A stretch of DNA of 64,000 bases from Rhodoferax koreense (GTDB lineage: Bacteria; Pseudomonadota; Gammaproteobacteria; Burkholderiales; Burkholderiaceae_C). Shown here one piece after another: positions 1 through 7,444 of this stretch; within the stretch, counting starts at the first letter, position 1; each line of letters opens with the position of its first letter. Under the pieces are notes generated by a model. The model had not been told where the DNA came from. It was given only the letters and a program-made list of their open reading frames with translations, and ran no database searches. Location of the stretch: contig NZ_CP019236.1 of the NCBI RefSeq assembly GCF_001955695.1, positions 4,154,001 through 4,218,000 on the forward strand. Direction: 5' to 3'. Both the position numbers and the translations under genes were made by a program.

Positions 1-251
1 GTGGCCACGATCGACATCGTCGCCGTGCGCACGAAGGTGTGCCAGTACAGTGGCTCCTCGAAGAAGGTGCGGTACTGCGCAAAGCTCGGCGCGTACTGCC
101 GCGGCGCCACGCGTTCGCGCAGCGACAGCACGGCCAGGTCCACATGCGGCAGCACGATCAGCCCCACCAGCCAGACGATGGCCGGCGCGAGCAACAGCAG
201 CAGGATCAGCCTGGCCTGCGCGGAGGTGGAAGAACCATTCGAGGCAGCCAC
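1..251 (-). CDS. ABC transporter permease, PotB-like (N-terminal part, cut by window edge)
   Basis: This is the first 83 or so residues of a binding-protein-dependent permease of the polyamine (PotB) type, an inner-membrane channel subunit. A hydrophobic stretch at about residues 13-36 is the first membrane helix. The region after it (LSLRERVAPRQYAPSF, then YRTFFEEPLYWHTF) is the periplasmic segment typical of these permeases just before the second helix. The chosen start is GTG at 251, two bases beyond the ATPase stop, so translation is probably coupled; no good ribosome site is visible and no in-frame ATG precedes it. It belongs to the same operon as the ATPase and binding protein to its right. 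The rest lies outside the window, so the exact substrate class is inferred. Confidence 0.8.
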   Translation of the reverse strand, partial: MAASNGSSTSAQARLILLLLLAPAIVWLVGLIVLPHVDLAVLSLRERVAPRQYAPSFAQYRTFFEEPLYWHTFVRTATMSIVA

Positions 252-252
252 T

Positions 253-1353
253 TCAGGCCTTCGCTGCAAAGCAGACGGCTTGTTGCGGATCGAAGCTGAA
301 CGACACCGTCTCGCCAATCTTCAAATCCGCAAAGCGCCCGGTCTGCGGCAGGGCGATGCGGAACTCGGTGCGGCTCGCGGTCTCGCGCAGCAGCGCAGCC
401 GAATTCGCACCGTCGAACAGGATGCTTTCGACCTGACCGGTGTGCGCCGGATGGTCCGCCGGCAACTCGCTCGCCACACGCGCCAGGCTCACGGCTTCGG
501 GCCGCACGAAGGCCTCGATCTTCTGGCCGGCGGCAATCGCACCCACCGCCCGCGCGCGCATCGTCAAGCCTTGGTCTGTCACGAAGCTGGCCAGGCCATC
601 CGAAGCCGATGCGGCACTGGCCTTGGCCGCAATGCGGTTGTTCGATCCCACGAAGCCGGCCACGAACGGCGTCTGCGGCTGGTAATACAGCGCCTGCGGC
701 GTGCCCACCTGCTCGAAACTGCCGGCGTTCATCACCGCCACATGGTCGGACAACACCAGCGCTTCCGACTGGTCGTGCGTGATGTAGACGAAGGTCGTGC
801 CGAAGGCCGCCTGCAGCTGCTTGAGCTCGACCTTCATGTGTTCGCGCAGCTTCAGGTCGAGCGCGCCGAGCGGCTCGTCGAGCAGCAGCAGCGTCGGCTC
901 CAGCACCAGGCTGCGCGCAATGGCCACGCGCTGGCGCTGGCCGCCGGAGAGCTGGTCCACGCGCTTCTTTTCCATGCCGGGCAGGCTCACGCGCGCCAGC
1001 ATGTCGCCGACCTTCTTCGCGATCTCGGCCTTGGCCACGCCGCGGCGCGCCAGGCCGTAGCCCACGTTCTCGCCCACCGACATCATCGGGAACAGCGCCA
1101 GGTGCTGGAACACCATGTTCACCGGCCGGCGGTTCGGCGGCACGCCGTTCATGGGCTGGCCGCCGATGTGGATCTGGCCCGAATCCGGCGCGAGGAAACC
1201 CGCGATCATGCGCAGCAGCGTGGTCTTGCCGCAGCCCGAAGGGCCGAGGATGGAGAAGAAGCTGCCGCGTTCGACCGTGAACGACAGGTCGCGCACGGCA
1301 ACCTGGCCACCATAGATCTTGCCGACGTGGTCGGCCTGTAAGTCCGCTGGCAC
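253..1353 (-). CDS. potA: ABC transporter ATP-binding protein, PotA-like
   Basis: A 366-residue cytoplasmic ATPase that would power import of a polyamine or similar compound. Walker A (GPSGCGKTT) lies at residues 37-45, the signature LSGGQ at 135-139, Walker B (LLLLDEP) at 155-161 and the H-loop in YITHDQS. The C-terminal 120 residues form the TOBE-type regulatory region usual in PotA/UgpC/FbpC proteins. Length is normal for the family. The gene starts 6 bases after the binding-protein gene stops and ends against the permease start, so binding protein, ATPase and permease form one leftward operon. The family is clear, but the name potA is by resemblance; substrates such as putrescine, spermidine or an unrelated cation are equally possible. 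Confidence 0.85.
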   Translation of the reverse strand: MPADLQADHVGKIYGGQVAVRDLSFTVERGSFFSILGPSGCGKTTLLRMIAGFLAPDSGQIHIGGQPMNGVPPNRRPVNMVFQHLALFPMMSVGENVGYGLARRGVAKAEIAKKVGDMLARVSLPGMEKKRVDQLSGGQRQRVAIARSLVLEPTLLLLDEPLGALDLKLREHMKVELKQLQAAFGTTFVYITHDQSEALVLSDHVAVMNAGSFEQVGTPQALYYQPQTPFVAGFVGSNNRIAAKASAASASDGLASFVTDQGLTMRARAVGAIAAGQKIEAFVRPEAVSLARVASELPADHPAHTGQVESILFDGANSAALLRETASRTEFRIALPQTGRFADLKIGETVSFSFDPQQAVCFAAKA

Positions 1354-1359
1354 CGCGGC

Positions 1360-2427
1360 TTATTGCGCAGCTTTGATGCGATCGAGCACGCGGCCTTCGA
1401 TGTCCTCGATGCCGGCCGGCACGGCGGGGTACCACTTCACGTTCTTCAGCGCGGCCTCGGGGAAACTCGCGGCGAACTGCGCCTTGAGCTTGGCATCGGC
1501 GAGTTGGTCCGCGCCCTTGGAAGCGGTGAAGTTACCGGCCGTGCCCGCCACCTTGGCGGCGATCTCCGGGCGCATGTTGAAGTTGATCCAGGCGTAAGCT
1601 GCGGCGTCGTTGCGGCCCTTGGCGGGAATCGCGAAGGTGTCGATCCAGCCGAGCGCGCCTGACTTGGGGGCGATGTACTGGATCTCGGGCTTCTCGCTGT
1701 TCAATTTCCAGCCGCCGGTGTCCCACATCATCGCGCCCACGACCTCACCCGCGCGCATGCCGTTGAGCAGCTGGTCCTTGTTGTCCCAGTAGAACTTCAC
1801 GTTGGCCTTGCAGGCGGTGAGCGTCTTGCCCACGTCGTCCATCAGCGCGGCATAGGCCTTGGGGTCCTTGTACAGCGCGAACGGGTCCTTGCCCGAGGCA
1901 AAGGCAAAGGCCAAGAGCGTGGGCCGCTTCAGGCGCACGGCGACCTTGCCCTTGACGTCGGGCTTGCACAGGTCGGGGTAGTCGCTCATCTGCGCGAGCT
2001 TGGTATTGACGACGAGGCCGTCGGTGCCCCAGATGTGCGGCAGGCCGTAGACCTTGCCGTCCAGCGTGGTGTTGGCCTTGGTGGCGTCGAGCATCGACGG
2101 AATGAACAGCTCGGTCTTGACCTTGCTCAGGTCCATCGGCTTGTAGATGGCGAATTCCTGCTGCGGCCCGGTGATGCGGTCCTGCGAAGGCTGGGCGAGG
2201 TCGAAGCCGGCGCCGCCCGTGGCGCGCAGCTTGGAGATCATCTCCTCGTTGTTGGACAGCGTGATCTCCACGTCGATGCCGGTCTCCTTCTTGAACTGCG
2301 CCACGACTTCGGCCGGCACATAGTCGGCCCAGGTAATCAGGCGCAACTTCTGTTCCTGGGCCAGCAGCGGGCTGCTCATGACGGCGGCCAGGAGGCCGGT
2401 GGCGAGGACGAGACGGGACAGTTTCAT
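1360..2427 (-). CDS. periplasmic substrate-binding protein of a polyamine-type ABC importer (PotD/PotF-like)
   Basis: A 355-residue periplasmic solute-binding protein. The N-terminus (MKLSRLVLATGLLAAVM, cleavage near LLAQE) is a clean signal peptide and decides the start at 2427, because the open frame continues 32 codons upstream without a signal-like sequence. The mature protein begins LRLITWADYVPAEVV, the opening typical of PotD/PotF proteins, which are cluster D binding proteins. It is first in a leftward operon with the ATPase and permease. A TTGGAA/TATGCT promoter pair sits about 80-110 bases upstream. No clear Shine-Dalgarno is seen. The ligand cannot be told from sequence. Confidence 0.85.
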   Translation of the reverse strand: MKLSRLVLATGLLAAVMSSPLLAQEQKLRLITWADYVPAEVVAQFKKETGIDVEITLSNNEEMISKLRATGGAGFDLAQPSQDRITGPQQEFAIYKPMDLSKVKTELFIPSMLDATKANTTLDGKVYGLPHIWGTDGLVVNTKLAQMSDYPDLCKPDVKGKVAVRLKRPTLLAFAFASGKDPFALYKDPKAYAALMDDVGKTLTACKANVKFYWDNKDQLLNGMRAGEVVGAMMWDTGGWKLNSEKPEIQYIAPKSGALGWIDTFAIPAKGRNDAAAYAWINFNMRPEIAAKVAGTAGNFTASKGADQLADAKLKAQFAASFPEAALKNVKWYPAVPAGIEDIEGRVLDRIKAAQ

Positions 2428-2505
2428 GGAGGGCTTTCGGATGAACGGGTTGAGAACGCGGAGCAACTTTGATGCCGGATGAGGTGCCGCAGAACGGTGC
2501 GCAAA

Positions 2506-2534
2506 AGCATAGCGTGTGCGCATTTCATTTCCAA
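2506..2534 (-). promoter_or_regulatory. candidate sigma-70 promoter of the first Pot-type operon
   Basis: On the minus strand TTGGAA (2534-2529) and TATGCT (2511-2506) are separated by 17 bases, upstream of the binding-protein start at 2427. Both boxes match the consensus in four of six positions. The position and spacing fit; no experimental support. Confidence 0.4.
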
Positions 2535-2544
2535 GTCAATCCGC

Positions 2545-3045
2545 TCAGCGTGCACCGGCCTTCGCAGCCATCCAGGCGGCGCGGCGCGCCAGGCTCTCGG
2601 CCGGCCAGACCTTGGAGGCCTGGTAATACGCCTCGAACGCCGGCACGTCCGTCGGCAACTGCACCCATGGCTGGCGCGAGGCGGTGAAGATGTGGATGTC
2701 GGGCGGCATCTGGCCGGGCTCGTCGAGCGTGCCCACGCGCACGAAACACACGGCGTCGCCCGCGCCCGCGTAATGGCTCCACACCGCGACACGGCACTGC
2801 GGGCAGCGCGCGATCATCTGCCCGTTGCCGCTGAAGGACGGCGTATGCACCAGCTCCACCGCACCCTGCAACAGCTTCACCCGGTCGGCTTCGATCATGG
2901 CGTTGAGCGCGAAAGCCGCACCCGTCTCGCGCTGGCACCAGCGGCAATGGCAGCAATGCACGAAGACGGGGCGCGTCGCCATGCGGTAACGCACGAAACG
3001 GCAGGTGCAGCCGCCATCGAAAGGCGGCTCATCGACGGCTCGCAT
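2545..3045 (-). CDS. GFA-family (glutathione-dependent formaldehyde-activating enzyme-like) zinc protein
   Basis: A 166-residue cytoplasmic protein of the GFA/CENP-V fold. The paired cysteines that bind zinc are visible: GGCTC (residues 11-15), CCHCRWC (31-37) and CPQC (81-84). The founding member catalyses S-hydroxymethylglutathione formation, but most family members have no proven reaction. Start at 3045 is set by GGAGG about 10 bases upstream; the longer open frame to 3486 is a shadow of the neighbouring gene. It stands alone, with the BON-domain gene ending 104 bases upstream and the binding-protein promoter downstream. A second GFA protein occurs in this window at 59613-60017. Confidence 0.85.
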   Translation of the reverse strand: MRAVDEPPFDGGCTCRFVRYRMATRPVFVHCCHCRWCQRETGAAFALNAMIEADRVKLLQGAVELVHTPSFSGNGQMIARCPQCRVAVWSHYAGAGDAVCFVRVGTLDEPGQMPPDIHIFTASRQPWVQLPTDVPAFEAYYQASKVWPAESLARRAAWMAAKAGAR

Positions 3046-3073
3046 GGGCAGGATTCCTCCGGGTGTATTTCTT

Positions 3074-3088
3074 GTTGCGCTGCGCAAC
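3074..3088. promoter_or_regulatory. perfect 7-bp-arm palindrome, possible operator
   Basis: GTTGCGC-T-GCGCAAC is a perfect inverted repeat 29-43 bases upstream of the GFA gene start, where its promoter should lie. No T-run follows on either strand, so a terminator is less likely. The binding protein is unknown. Confidence 0.35.
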
Positions 3089-3149
3089 GATTCTGCCGAC
3101 ACGTCCAGCCGCCCGCCCCCGCAGTTTCCCTTGCCTGCCCTGGCAGGAT

Positions 3150-3623
3150 TCACGGCCCGCGTGGCTTCAACTCGTTGATGACCGCCTCGACGTCGTCGAT
3201 GCCACGCACCAGTTGCTCCAGCGCCGCAGCCTGCTCCGGCCGGCGCACGCAGCCCTTGAGCCAGACCCAGCGGCGCTGGCCCTCGACCCAGATGCTGGTG
3301 TCGCCGAAACGCCCATCGGCCAGGATCGCCTTCTGCACGCGCGGAATGATTTCGGCGTCGTACAGGTAGGCGTTCGGCAGCCGGCAGCGGCCGGAACGGA
3401 AGCAGCTCGTGCCGCGTTCCGCGCGCCAATGCGCCTCGGCCTGCTGCTGCGCCAGCGTGATCAACGGGCCTGGCTCGGGCGGGCAATCCGCGATGGCGCT
3501 GGTGACCTGCAGGAAAGGGTCGTTGAAATGGTTGGCCGGTTGCTCCGGCGTGGTCTCGGCTTGCACGGCGCAGGCCAGGAAAACGAAGGTAAGCGCGAGC
3601 GCGCCAAGGTGTACAACAGGCAT
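3150..3623 (-). CDS. exported BON-domain protein
   Basis: A 157-residue protein with a signal peptide (residues 1-22, ending AVQAE) and a C-terminal BON-type domain (about residues 90-155): an acidic start, RVQKAILADGRF, then IWVEGQRRWVWLKGCV and a final helix with IDDVEAVINEL. BON domains are thought to bind phospholipid or other envelope surfaces; OsmY is the best-known example. The middle part carries four cysteines that could form disulfides in the periplasm. The start at 3623 is chosen for the signal peptide; the open frame runs on to 3764 without one. It faces dinB, sharing the 122-base intergenic region with the LexA-like box. Function is not known beyond envelope location. Confidence 0.7.
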   Translation of the reverse strand: MPVVHLGALALTFVFLACAVQAETTPEQPANHFNDPFLQVTSAIADCPPEPGPLITLAQQQAEAHWRAERGTSCFRSGRCRLPNAYLYDAEIIPRVQKAILADGRFGDTSIWVEGQRRWVWLKGCVRRPEQAAALEQLVRGIDDVEAVINELKPRGP

Positions 3624-3664
3624 GGTCAATCCCGCAGGGGTTTTCGTCGCAGTATGCGCCGATA

Positions 3665-3684
3665 TACTGTACAAATCACCAGAA
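3665..3684 (+). promoter_or_regulatory. LexA-like SOS box upstream of dinB
   Basis: TACTGTACAAATCACCAGAA matches the enterobacterial form CTGT-N8-ACAG with one mismatch (CCAG). It begins just after a TATACT -10-like hexamer (3662-3667) that it overlaps by three bases, 62-81 bases before the dinB ATG. dinB is a classical LexA target, so repression lifted by DNA damage is the natural reading. It could also touch the divergent BON gene. Confidence 0.6.
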
Positions 3685-3745
3685 ATCCGGTCAACATCCG
3701 CACGCCCCGCGGCCGAATGACCCGCCCCATCCGTTCCGCACCCGC

Positions 3746-5011
3746 ATGACGACTCCGCCCGCAACGGCCAAGGTGCCGCTTCCGCGCCGCATCGCCCACA
3801 TCGACATGGACGCGTTCTACGCGTCCGTCGAGTTGCTGCGTTATCCGCAGCTCAAGGGCCTGCCGGTGGTGATCGGCGGCGGCCGGCGCAAGGTCGACGA
3901 AACCTTGTTGCAGACCCAGGGCGGGCGCAGCCTGGCGCAGATCCCGGTCGAGGCGTTTCCGCTGCTCAAGGACTATGTGGGCCGCGGCGTGATCACCACC
4001 GCCACCTATGCCGCGCGGCAGTTCGGCGTGGGCTCGGCCATGGGCCTGATGAAGGCGGCGAAGCTGTGCCCGCAGGCGGTCCTGCTGCCGGTGGACTTCG
4101 ACGAGGTGCGGCGGTATTCGCGCAAGTTCAAGGCCATCGTCACCAGCCTCGCGCCACAGATGGAGGACCGCGGGGTCGATGAGGTCTACGCCGACTTCAC
4201 CAATGTGCCCGGCGGCCAGCGTGATGGCGGCCGGGCCTTAGCCCGCCTGCTGCAGAAGACCGTGTTCGAGGAGACCGGCCTCACCTGTTCCGTCGGCGTG
4301 GCACCCAACAAGCTGATCGCCAAGATGGCCAGCGAGTTCAACAAGCCCAACGGCATCTCGATCGTGCACGAGGCGGACCTGCAGACCCTGGTCTGGCCGC
4401 TGAACGTGCGCAAGATCAACGGCATCGGGCCCAAGGCCGGCGAGAAGCTGGCTGCTTTGGGCATCCACACCATCGGCGAACTCGCCGCCTGCGATCCGCA
4501 GTGGCTGCTGGCGCATTTCGGCAAGGCCTACGGCGCGTGGATGCACAACGCCGCCCATGGGCGCGACGACCGGCCGGTGGTGACGGAAAGCGAGCCTGTG
4601 TCGATGAGCCGCGAGACCACTTTCGACCGCGACCTGCACGTGGTGCGCGACAAAGCCGAACTCGGCGCCATCTTTACCCACCTCTGCGAAAAGCTCGCGG
4701 AAGACCTGCAACGCAAGGGCTACGTCGGAAAGACCGTCGGCATCAAGCTGCGTTACGACGATTTCCGAATCGCGACACGCGACCACACGCTCGAGACGTT
4801 CACCGCGGACGCCAGAACCATTCGCCAGGCGGCGGGGCAATGTCTGAAACGTGCAACATTTGATCGAAAATTGCGACTATTGGGCGTGCGAATGGGATCT
4901 CTCACGAAACTTGAACTGCTCGGTAACTCTGGAATAAAATCCAACGAATACCATGTGAAAACAGCGGTATCAGCTATCAATTTTGAAGCAAAGACGGCTT
5001 CTTTGTTTTGA
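3746..5011 (+). CDS. dinB: DNA polymerase IV (Y-family translesion polymerase)
   Basis: A 421-residue Y-family polymerase that copies damaged DNA with low fidelity. Catalytic acidic residues are D20 (in HIDMDAFYASVE) and D145/E146 (in RGVDEVYAD). The thumb helix-hairpin-helix is visible in KINGIGPKAGEKLAALGI and the little-finger domain follows. It is about 70 residues longer than E. coli DinB. Some 33 extra residues lie between strand VVIGGG and GVITTATYAAR (residues 47-80), and an extra tail of about 32 residues follows LLGVRMGSL. The tail is coded by noticeably AT-richer DNA (about 4900-5010) and ends ASLF, reminiscent of a degenerate beta-clamp motif. The upstream LexA-like box indicates SOS control. 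Confidence 0.93.
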   Translation: MTTPPATAKVPLPRRIAHIDMDAFYASVELLRYPQLKGLPVVIGGGRRKVDETLLQTQGGRSLAQIPVEAFPLLKDYVGRGVITTATYAARQFGVGSAMGLMKAAKLCPQAVLLPVDFDEVRRYSRKFKAIVTSLAPQMEDRGVDEVYADFTNVPGGQRDGGRALARLLQKTVFEETGLTCSVGVAPNKLIAKMASEFNKPNGISIVHEADLQTLVWPLNVRKINGIGPKAGEKLAALGIHTIGELAACDPQWLLAHFGKAYGAWMHNAAHGRDDRPVVTESEPVSMSRETTFDRDLHVVRDKAELGAIFTHLCEKLAEDLQRKGYVGKTVGIKLRYDDFRIATRDHTLETFTADARTIRQAAGQCLKRATFDRKLRLLGVRMGSLTKLELLGNSGIKSNEYHVKTAVSAINFEAKTASLF

Positions 5012-5118
5012 CAGCCGCTGTGGCTTTTGTTACTTTCTCGCACAAAATCGGCGCAACGTCCTACGCTTTATCAGACTCGTAACGGCTACACCTCAAGTTT
5101 CAAAGTGTGACTATTGCC

Positions 5119-6318
5119 ATGGCTACCGAAAAATCCCCTTCGTCCAAGAATGCAAGCGTGTCGTCGCTGCGCTATGTCAGCGATGAGATACCGGGCCTGA
5201 CCCGCCTGCGAAAGGGCGATGCGTTCCGCTACCGCGACAGCGAAGGACGGTGGCTGACCGACGACGACGACATCGACCGCATCAACAAGCTGGCGATCCC
5301 GCCGGCCTACACGTCCGTGTGGATCTGCCCCTGGCCCGACGGCCACCTGCAGGCCACTGGCATCGATTCGCGCGGGCGCAAGCAGTACCGCTACCACCCG
5401 CAGTGGAACGCCGAACGCGACGAGAACAAATTCGAACGGCTCGAGGCTTTCAGCCTGGTGTTGCCGCGCATCCGCGCCCACGTGGCGCGCGACCTCGTGC
5501 CGATGCGGGGCGAACCGCTGAGCCGCACCGTCGTGCTGGCCACGCTGGTGCGCCTGCTCGACACGACGCTGGTGCGCGTGGGCAACGACGCGTACCTGCG
5601 CAGCAACGGCTCCTACGGCCTCACCACCCTGCGCACGCCACATGCGGTCGCGCGCGGCAGCGTGGTGCAACTGCGCTTTCGCGGCAAGAGCGGCGTGATG
5701 CACGACGTGAACCTGGACGACCCGCGGGTCGCCAAGGTGGTACGCCGCTGCCAGCAGTTGCCGGGGCAGGAGTTGTTCCAGTACCTCGACGAGGAAGGCC
5801 AGACGCACACGCTGGGCTCCAGCGATGTGAACGACTACATTGCCGAAGCGGCCGGTGCGCGTTTCACCGCCAAGGATTTCCGTACCTGGCATGGCACGGT
5901 GAAGGCGCTGGAACTGACCTACGAGGCGCGGACGCGCCAGGCGGATGAACGGTTCGATGTGAAGACGGTGGTGGAAGAAGTCTCGCAACTGCTAGGCAAC
6001 ACGCCGGCGGTCTGCCGCAAGGCCTACATCCATCCGGCGGTGCTCGAGCTCGGTACCGAACTCGCGGCCGATCCGACATCGGGCAGCGCCATCTGGCGGC
6101 GCCTGGCCGGCATACAGTCTCAGCGCAGACTCAGCGCCGCCGAAGGCCGGCTGCAGGCCTTTCTTCGGTTGAATCGCCGTGGGTCGCGGCTGTCACGCCC
6201 CCCGGTGAAACAGCGCGCCGCCACGGCCGAGGGCAAACGCGTGAAGGCTTCGGCCAAACCGGCGGTCAAGCCCAGCGTGAAGACCGCCAAGGCCACCAAG
6301 GCCGCCGAGACGGCCTGA
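5119..6318 (+). CDS. DNA topoisomerase IB
   Basis: A 399-residue bacterial type IB topoisomerase (poxvirus-like), which relaxes supercoils through a 3'-phosphotyrosyl link. Catalytic residues can be placed: R153 (LVRVGNDAY), K190 (FRGKSG), R255 and H258 (FRTWHGT) and the nucleophile Y303 (CRKAYIHP). After about residue 350 comes a Lys/Ala/Pro-rich tail (KASAKPAVKPSVKTAKATK), a histone-H1-like DNA-binding extension. ATG at 5119 is preferred; a GTG four codons upstream (5107) is possible. It follows dinB by 107 bases of relatively AT-rich DNA and ends six bases from the convergent binding-protein gene. Confidence 0.9.
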   Translation: MATEKSPSSKNASVSSLRYVSDEIPGLTRLRKGDAFRYRDSEGRWLTDDDDIDRINKLAIPPAYTSVWICPWPDGHLQATGIDSRGRKQYRYHPQWNAERDENKFERLEAFSLVLPRIRAHVARDLVPMRGEPLSRTVVLATLVRLLDTTLVRVGNDAYLRSNGSYGLTTLRTPHAVARGSVVQLRFRGKSGVMHDVNLDDPRVAKVVRRCQQLPGQELFQYLDEEGQTHTLGSSDVNDYIAEAAGARFTAKDFRTWHGTVKALELTYEARTRQADERFDVKTVVEEVSQLLGNTPAVCRKAYIHPAVLELGTELAADPTSGSAIWRRLAGIQSQRRLSAAEGRLQAFLRLNRRGSRLSRPPVKQRAATAEGKRVKASAKPAVKPSVKTAKATKAAETA

Positions 6319-6324
6319 CCGGCC

Positions 6325-7392
6325 TCAGCGCTCGATCGTCTTGTTCCAGCGTGCATTCCACGCCGGGCGGTTGGCGTTGACGCTGTCCCAGTCGATGGTG
6401 ACGGCGTTCTTCATCCACTTGTTGATCTCCGCGACCTGCTGCGCGCCCTCCCCCACGGCCGGCGCCTTCGGGTTGGTCGGGATCTGGCTGCCGAACTGCA
6501 GCACATTGGCCTGGGCCAGCGGGCTGAGCAGGAACTCGGCGAGCTTCTGCGACAGCTCCGGCTCGCTGTTGTTGGCGATCACGCACTGACCCACCATCAG
6601 CACCACCGAGCCTTCCTTGGGTTGCGCGTAATCGACCGGGATGCCCTTGGTCTTGAGTGCGGCCACTGCGGTGGGCGTGAGCGGGAACAGCGCGGCCTCG
6701 CCGGTCTGCACCATCTCGGAGATCTTGGCCGAGCTCGGGATGTACTCCAGCACGTTCGGGCCGATGGTGGTCGGCCAAGCCTTGAAGCCGGGTTCCACGT
6801 TCTTGTCGTTGCCGCCCTGGATGCGGTTGAACATCAGGAAGCCGTGCAGGCCGAACGAGGACGACGACATCGACTGGAACACCACCTTGCCCTTGAACTT
6901 CGGGTCGGCCAGGTCCATCCACGAGGTCGGTGCCGCCCAGCCCTTTTCCTTGAACATCTTGGTGTTGTAGGCCAGGCCGGTCATGCCCAGGCTCACGCCG
7001 CTGGCCATGTCGTCCTTGAAGCGCGCGGCCGGGTAGATCTCGGCCAGCGCCGGGCTGGGCCGCTGCTTCTGGCACAGGCCCATGCCGATGGCCCGCACCA
7101 TGATGCCGTCGTCGAGGAACATCACGTGCATCTGCGGCTTGTCCTTGTTGGCCTGCGCCTTGGCCAGGATGTCGGATGACGTGCCGGGCACCACCACCAC
7201 CTTCACGTTGTTGAGCTTCTCGAAGGCCGGGAACACATACTGCGTGTACGCCTTCTCCATCGTGCCGCCGTTCATGCCGATGTACAGCGTCTTGGTCTGC
7301 GCGAAGGCCGCGCCCCCGGCGGCCAGGGCGGCCGCGGCGGCCACGCCGAACAGCGCGCGGCGCAAGAAGCGTGACTTGTGGGAATGGGACAT
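6325..7392 (-). CDS. periplasmic substrate-binding protein (polyamine-type) of the oxidase-importer operon
   Basis: A 355-residue solute-binding protein with a signal peptide (residues 1-35, twin-basic start then AAAALAAGGAAFAQ). The mature part (KTLYIGMNGGTMEKAY, then VVVVPGTSSDILAKAQ) resembles the PotD/AfuA-type cluster D group. AAGGAAG upstream supports the ATG at 7392. It is the last gene of a seven-gene leftward operon, 52 bases after the FAD oxidase subunit, and supplies the binding protein for the ATPase and two permeases at the operon's start. The ligand should be the substrate, or its precursor, for the oxidase encoded between transporter genes. Which amine or amino acid this is cannot be read. 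Confidence 0.85.
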   Translation of the reverse strand: MSHSHKSRFLRRALFGVAAAAALAAGGAAFAQTKTLYIGMNGGTMEKAYTQYVFPAFEKLNNVKVVVVPGTSSDILAKAQANKDKPQMHVMFLDDGIMVRAIGMGLCQKQRPSPALAEIYPAARFKDDMASGVSLGMTGLAYNTKMFKEKGWAAPTSWMDLADPKFKGKVVFQSMSSSSFGLHGFLMFNRIQGGNDKNVEPGFKAWPTTIGPNVLEYIPSSAKISEMVQTGEAALFPLTPTAVAALKTKGIPVDYAQPKEGSVVLMVGQCVIANNSEPELSQKLAEFLLSPLAQANVLQFGSQIPTNPKAPAVGEGAQQVAEINKWMKNAVTIDWDSVNANRPAWNARWNKTIER

Positions 7393-7444
7393 GGTGGCTT
7401 CCTTTCGATGGTGGGTGGGATGATGGCGGAGGAAATCGACGAAC

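Noticed and set aside
2428..2523. N-terminal extension of the first binding protein
   Set aside because: The longer start would place 32 polar residues before a clean signal peptide.
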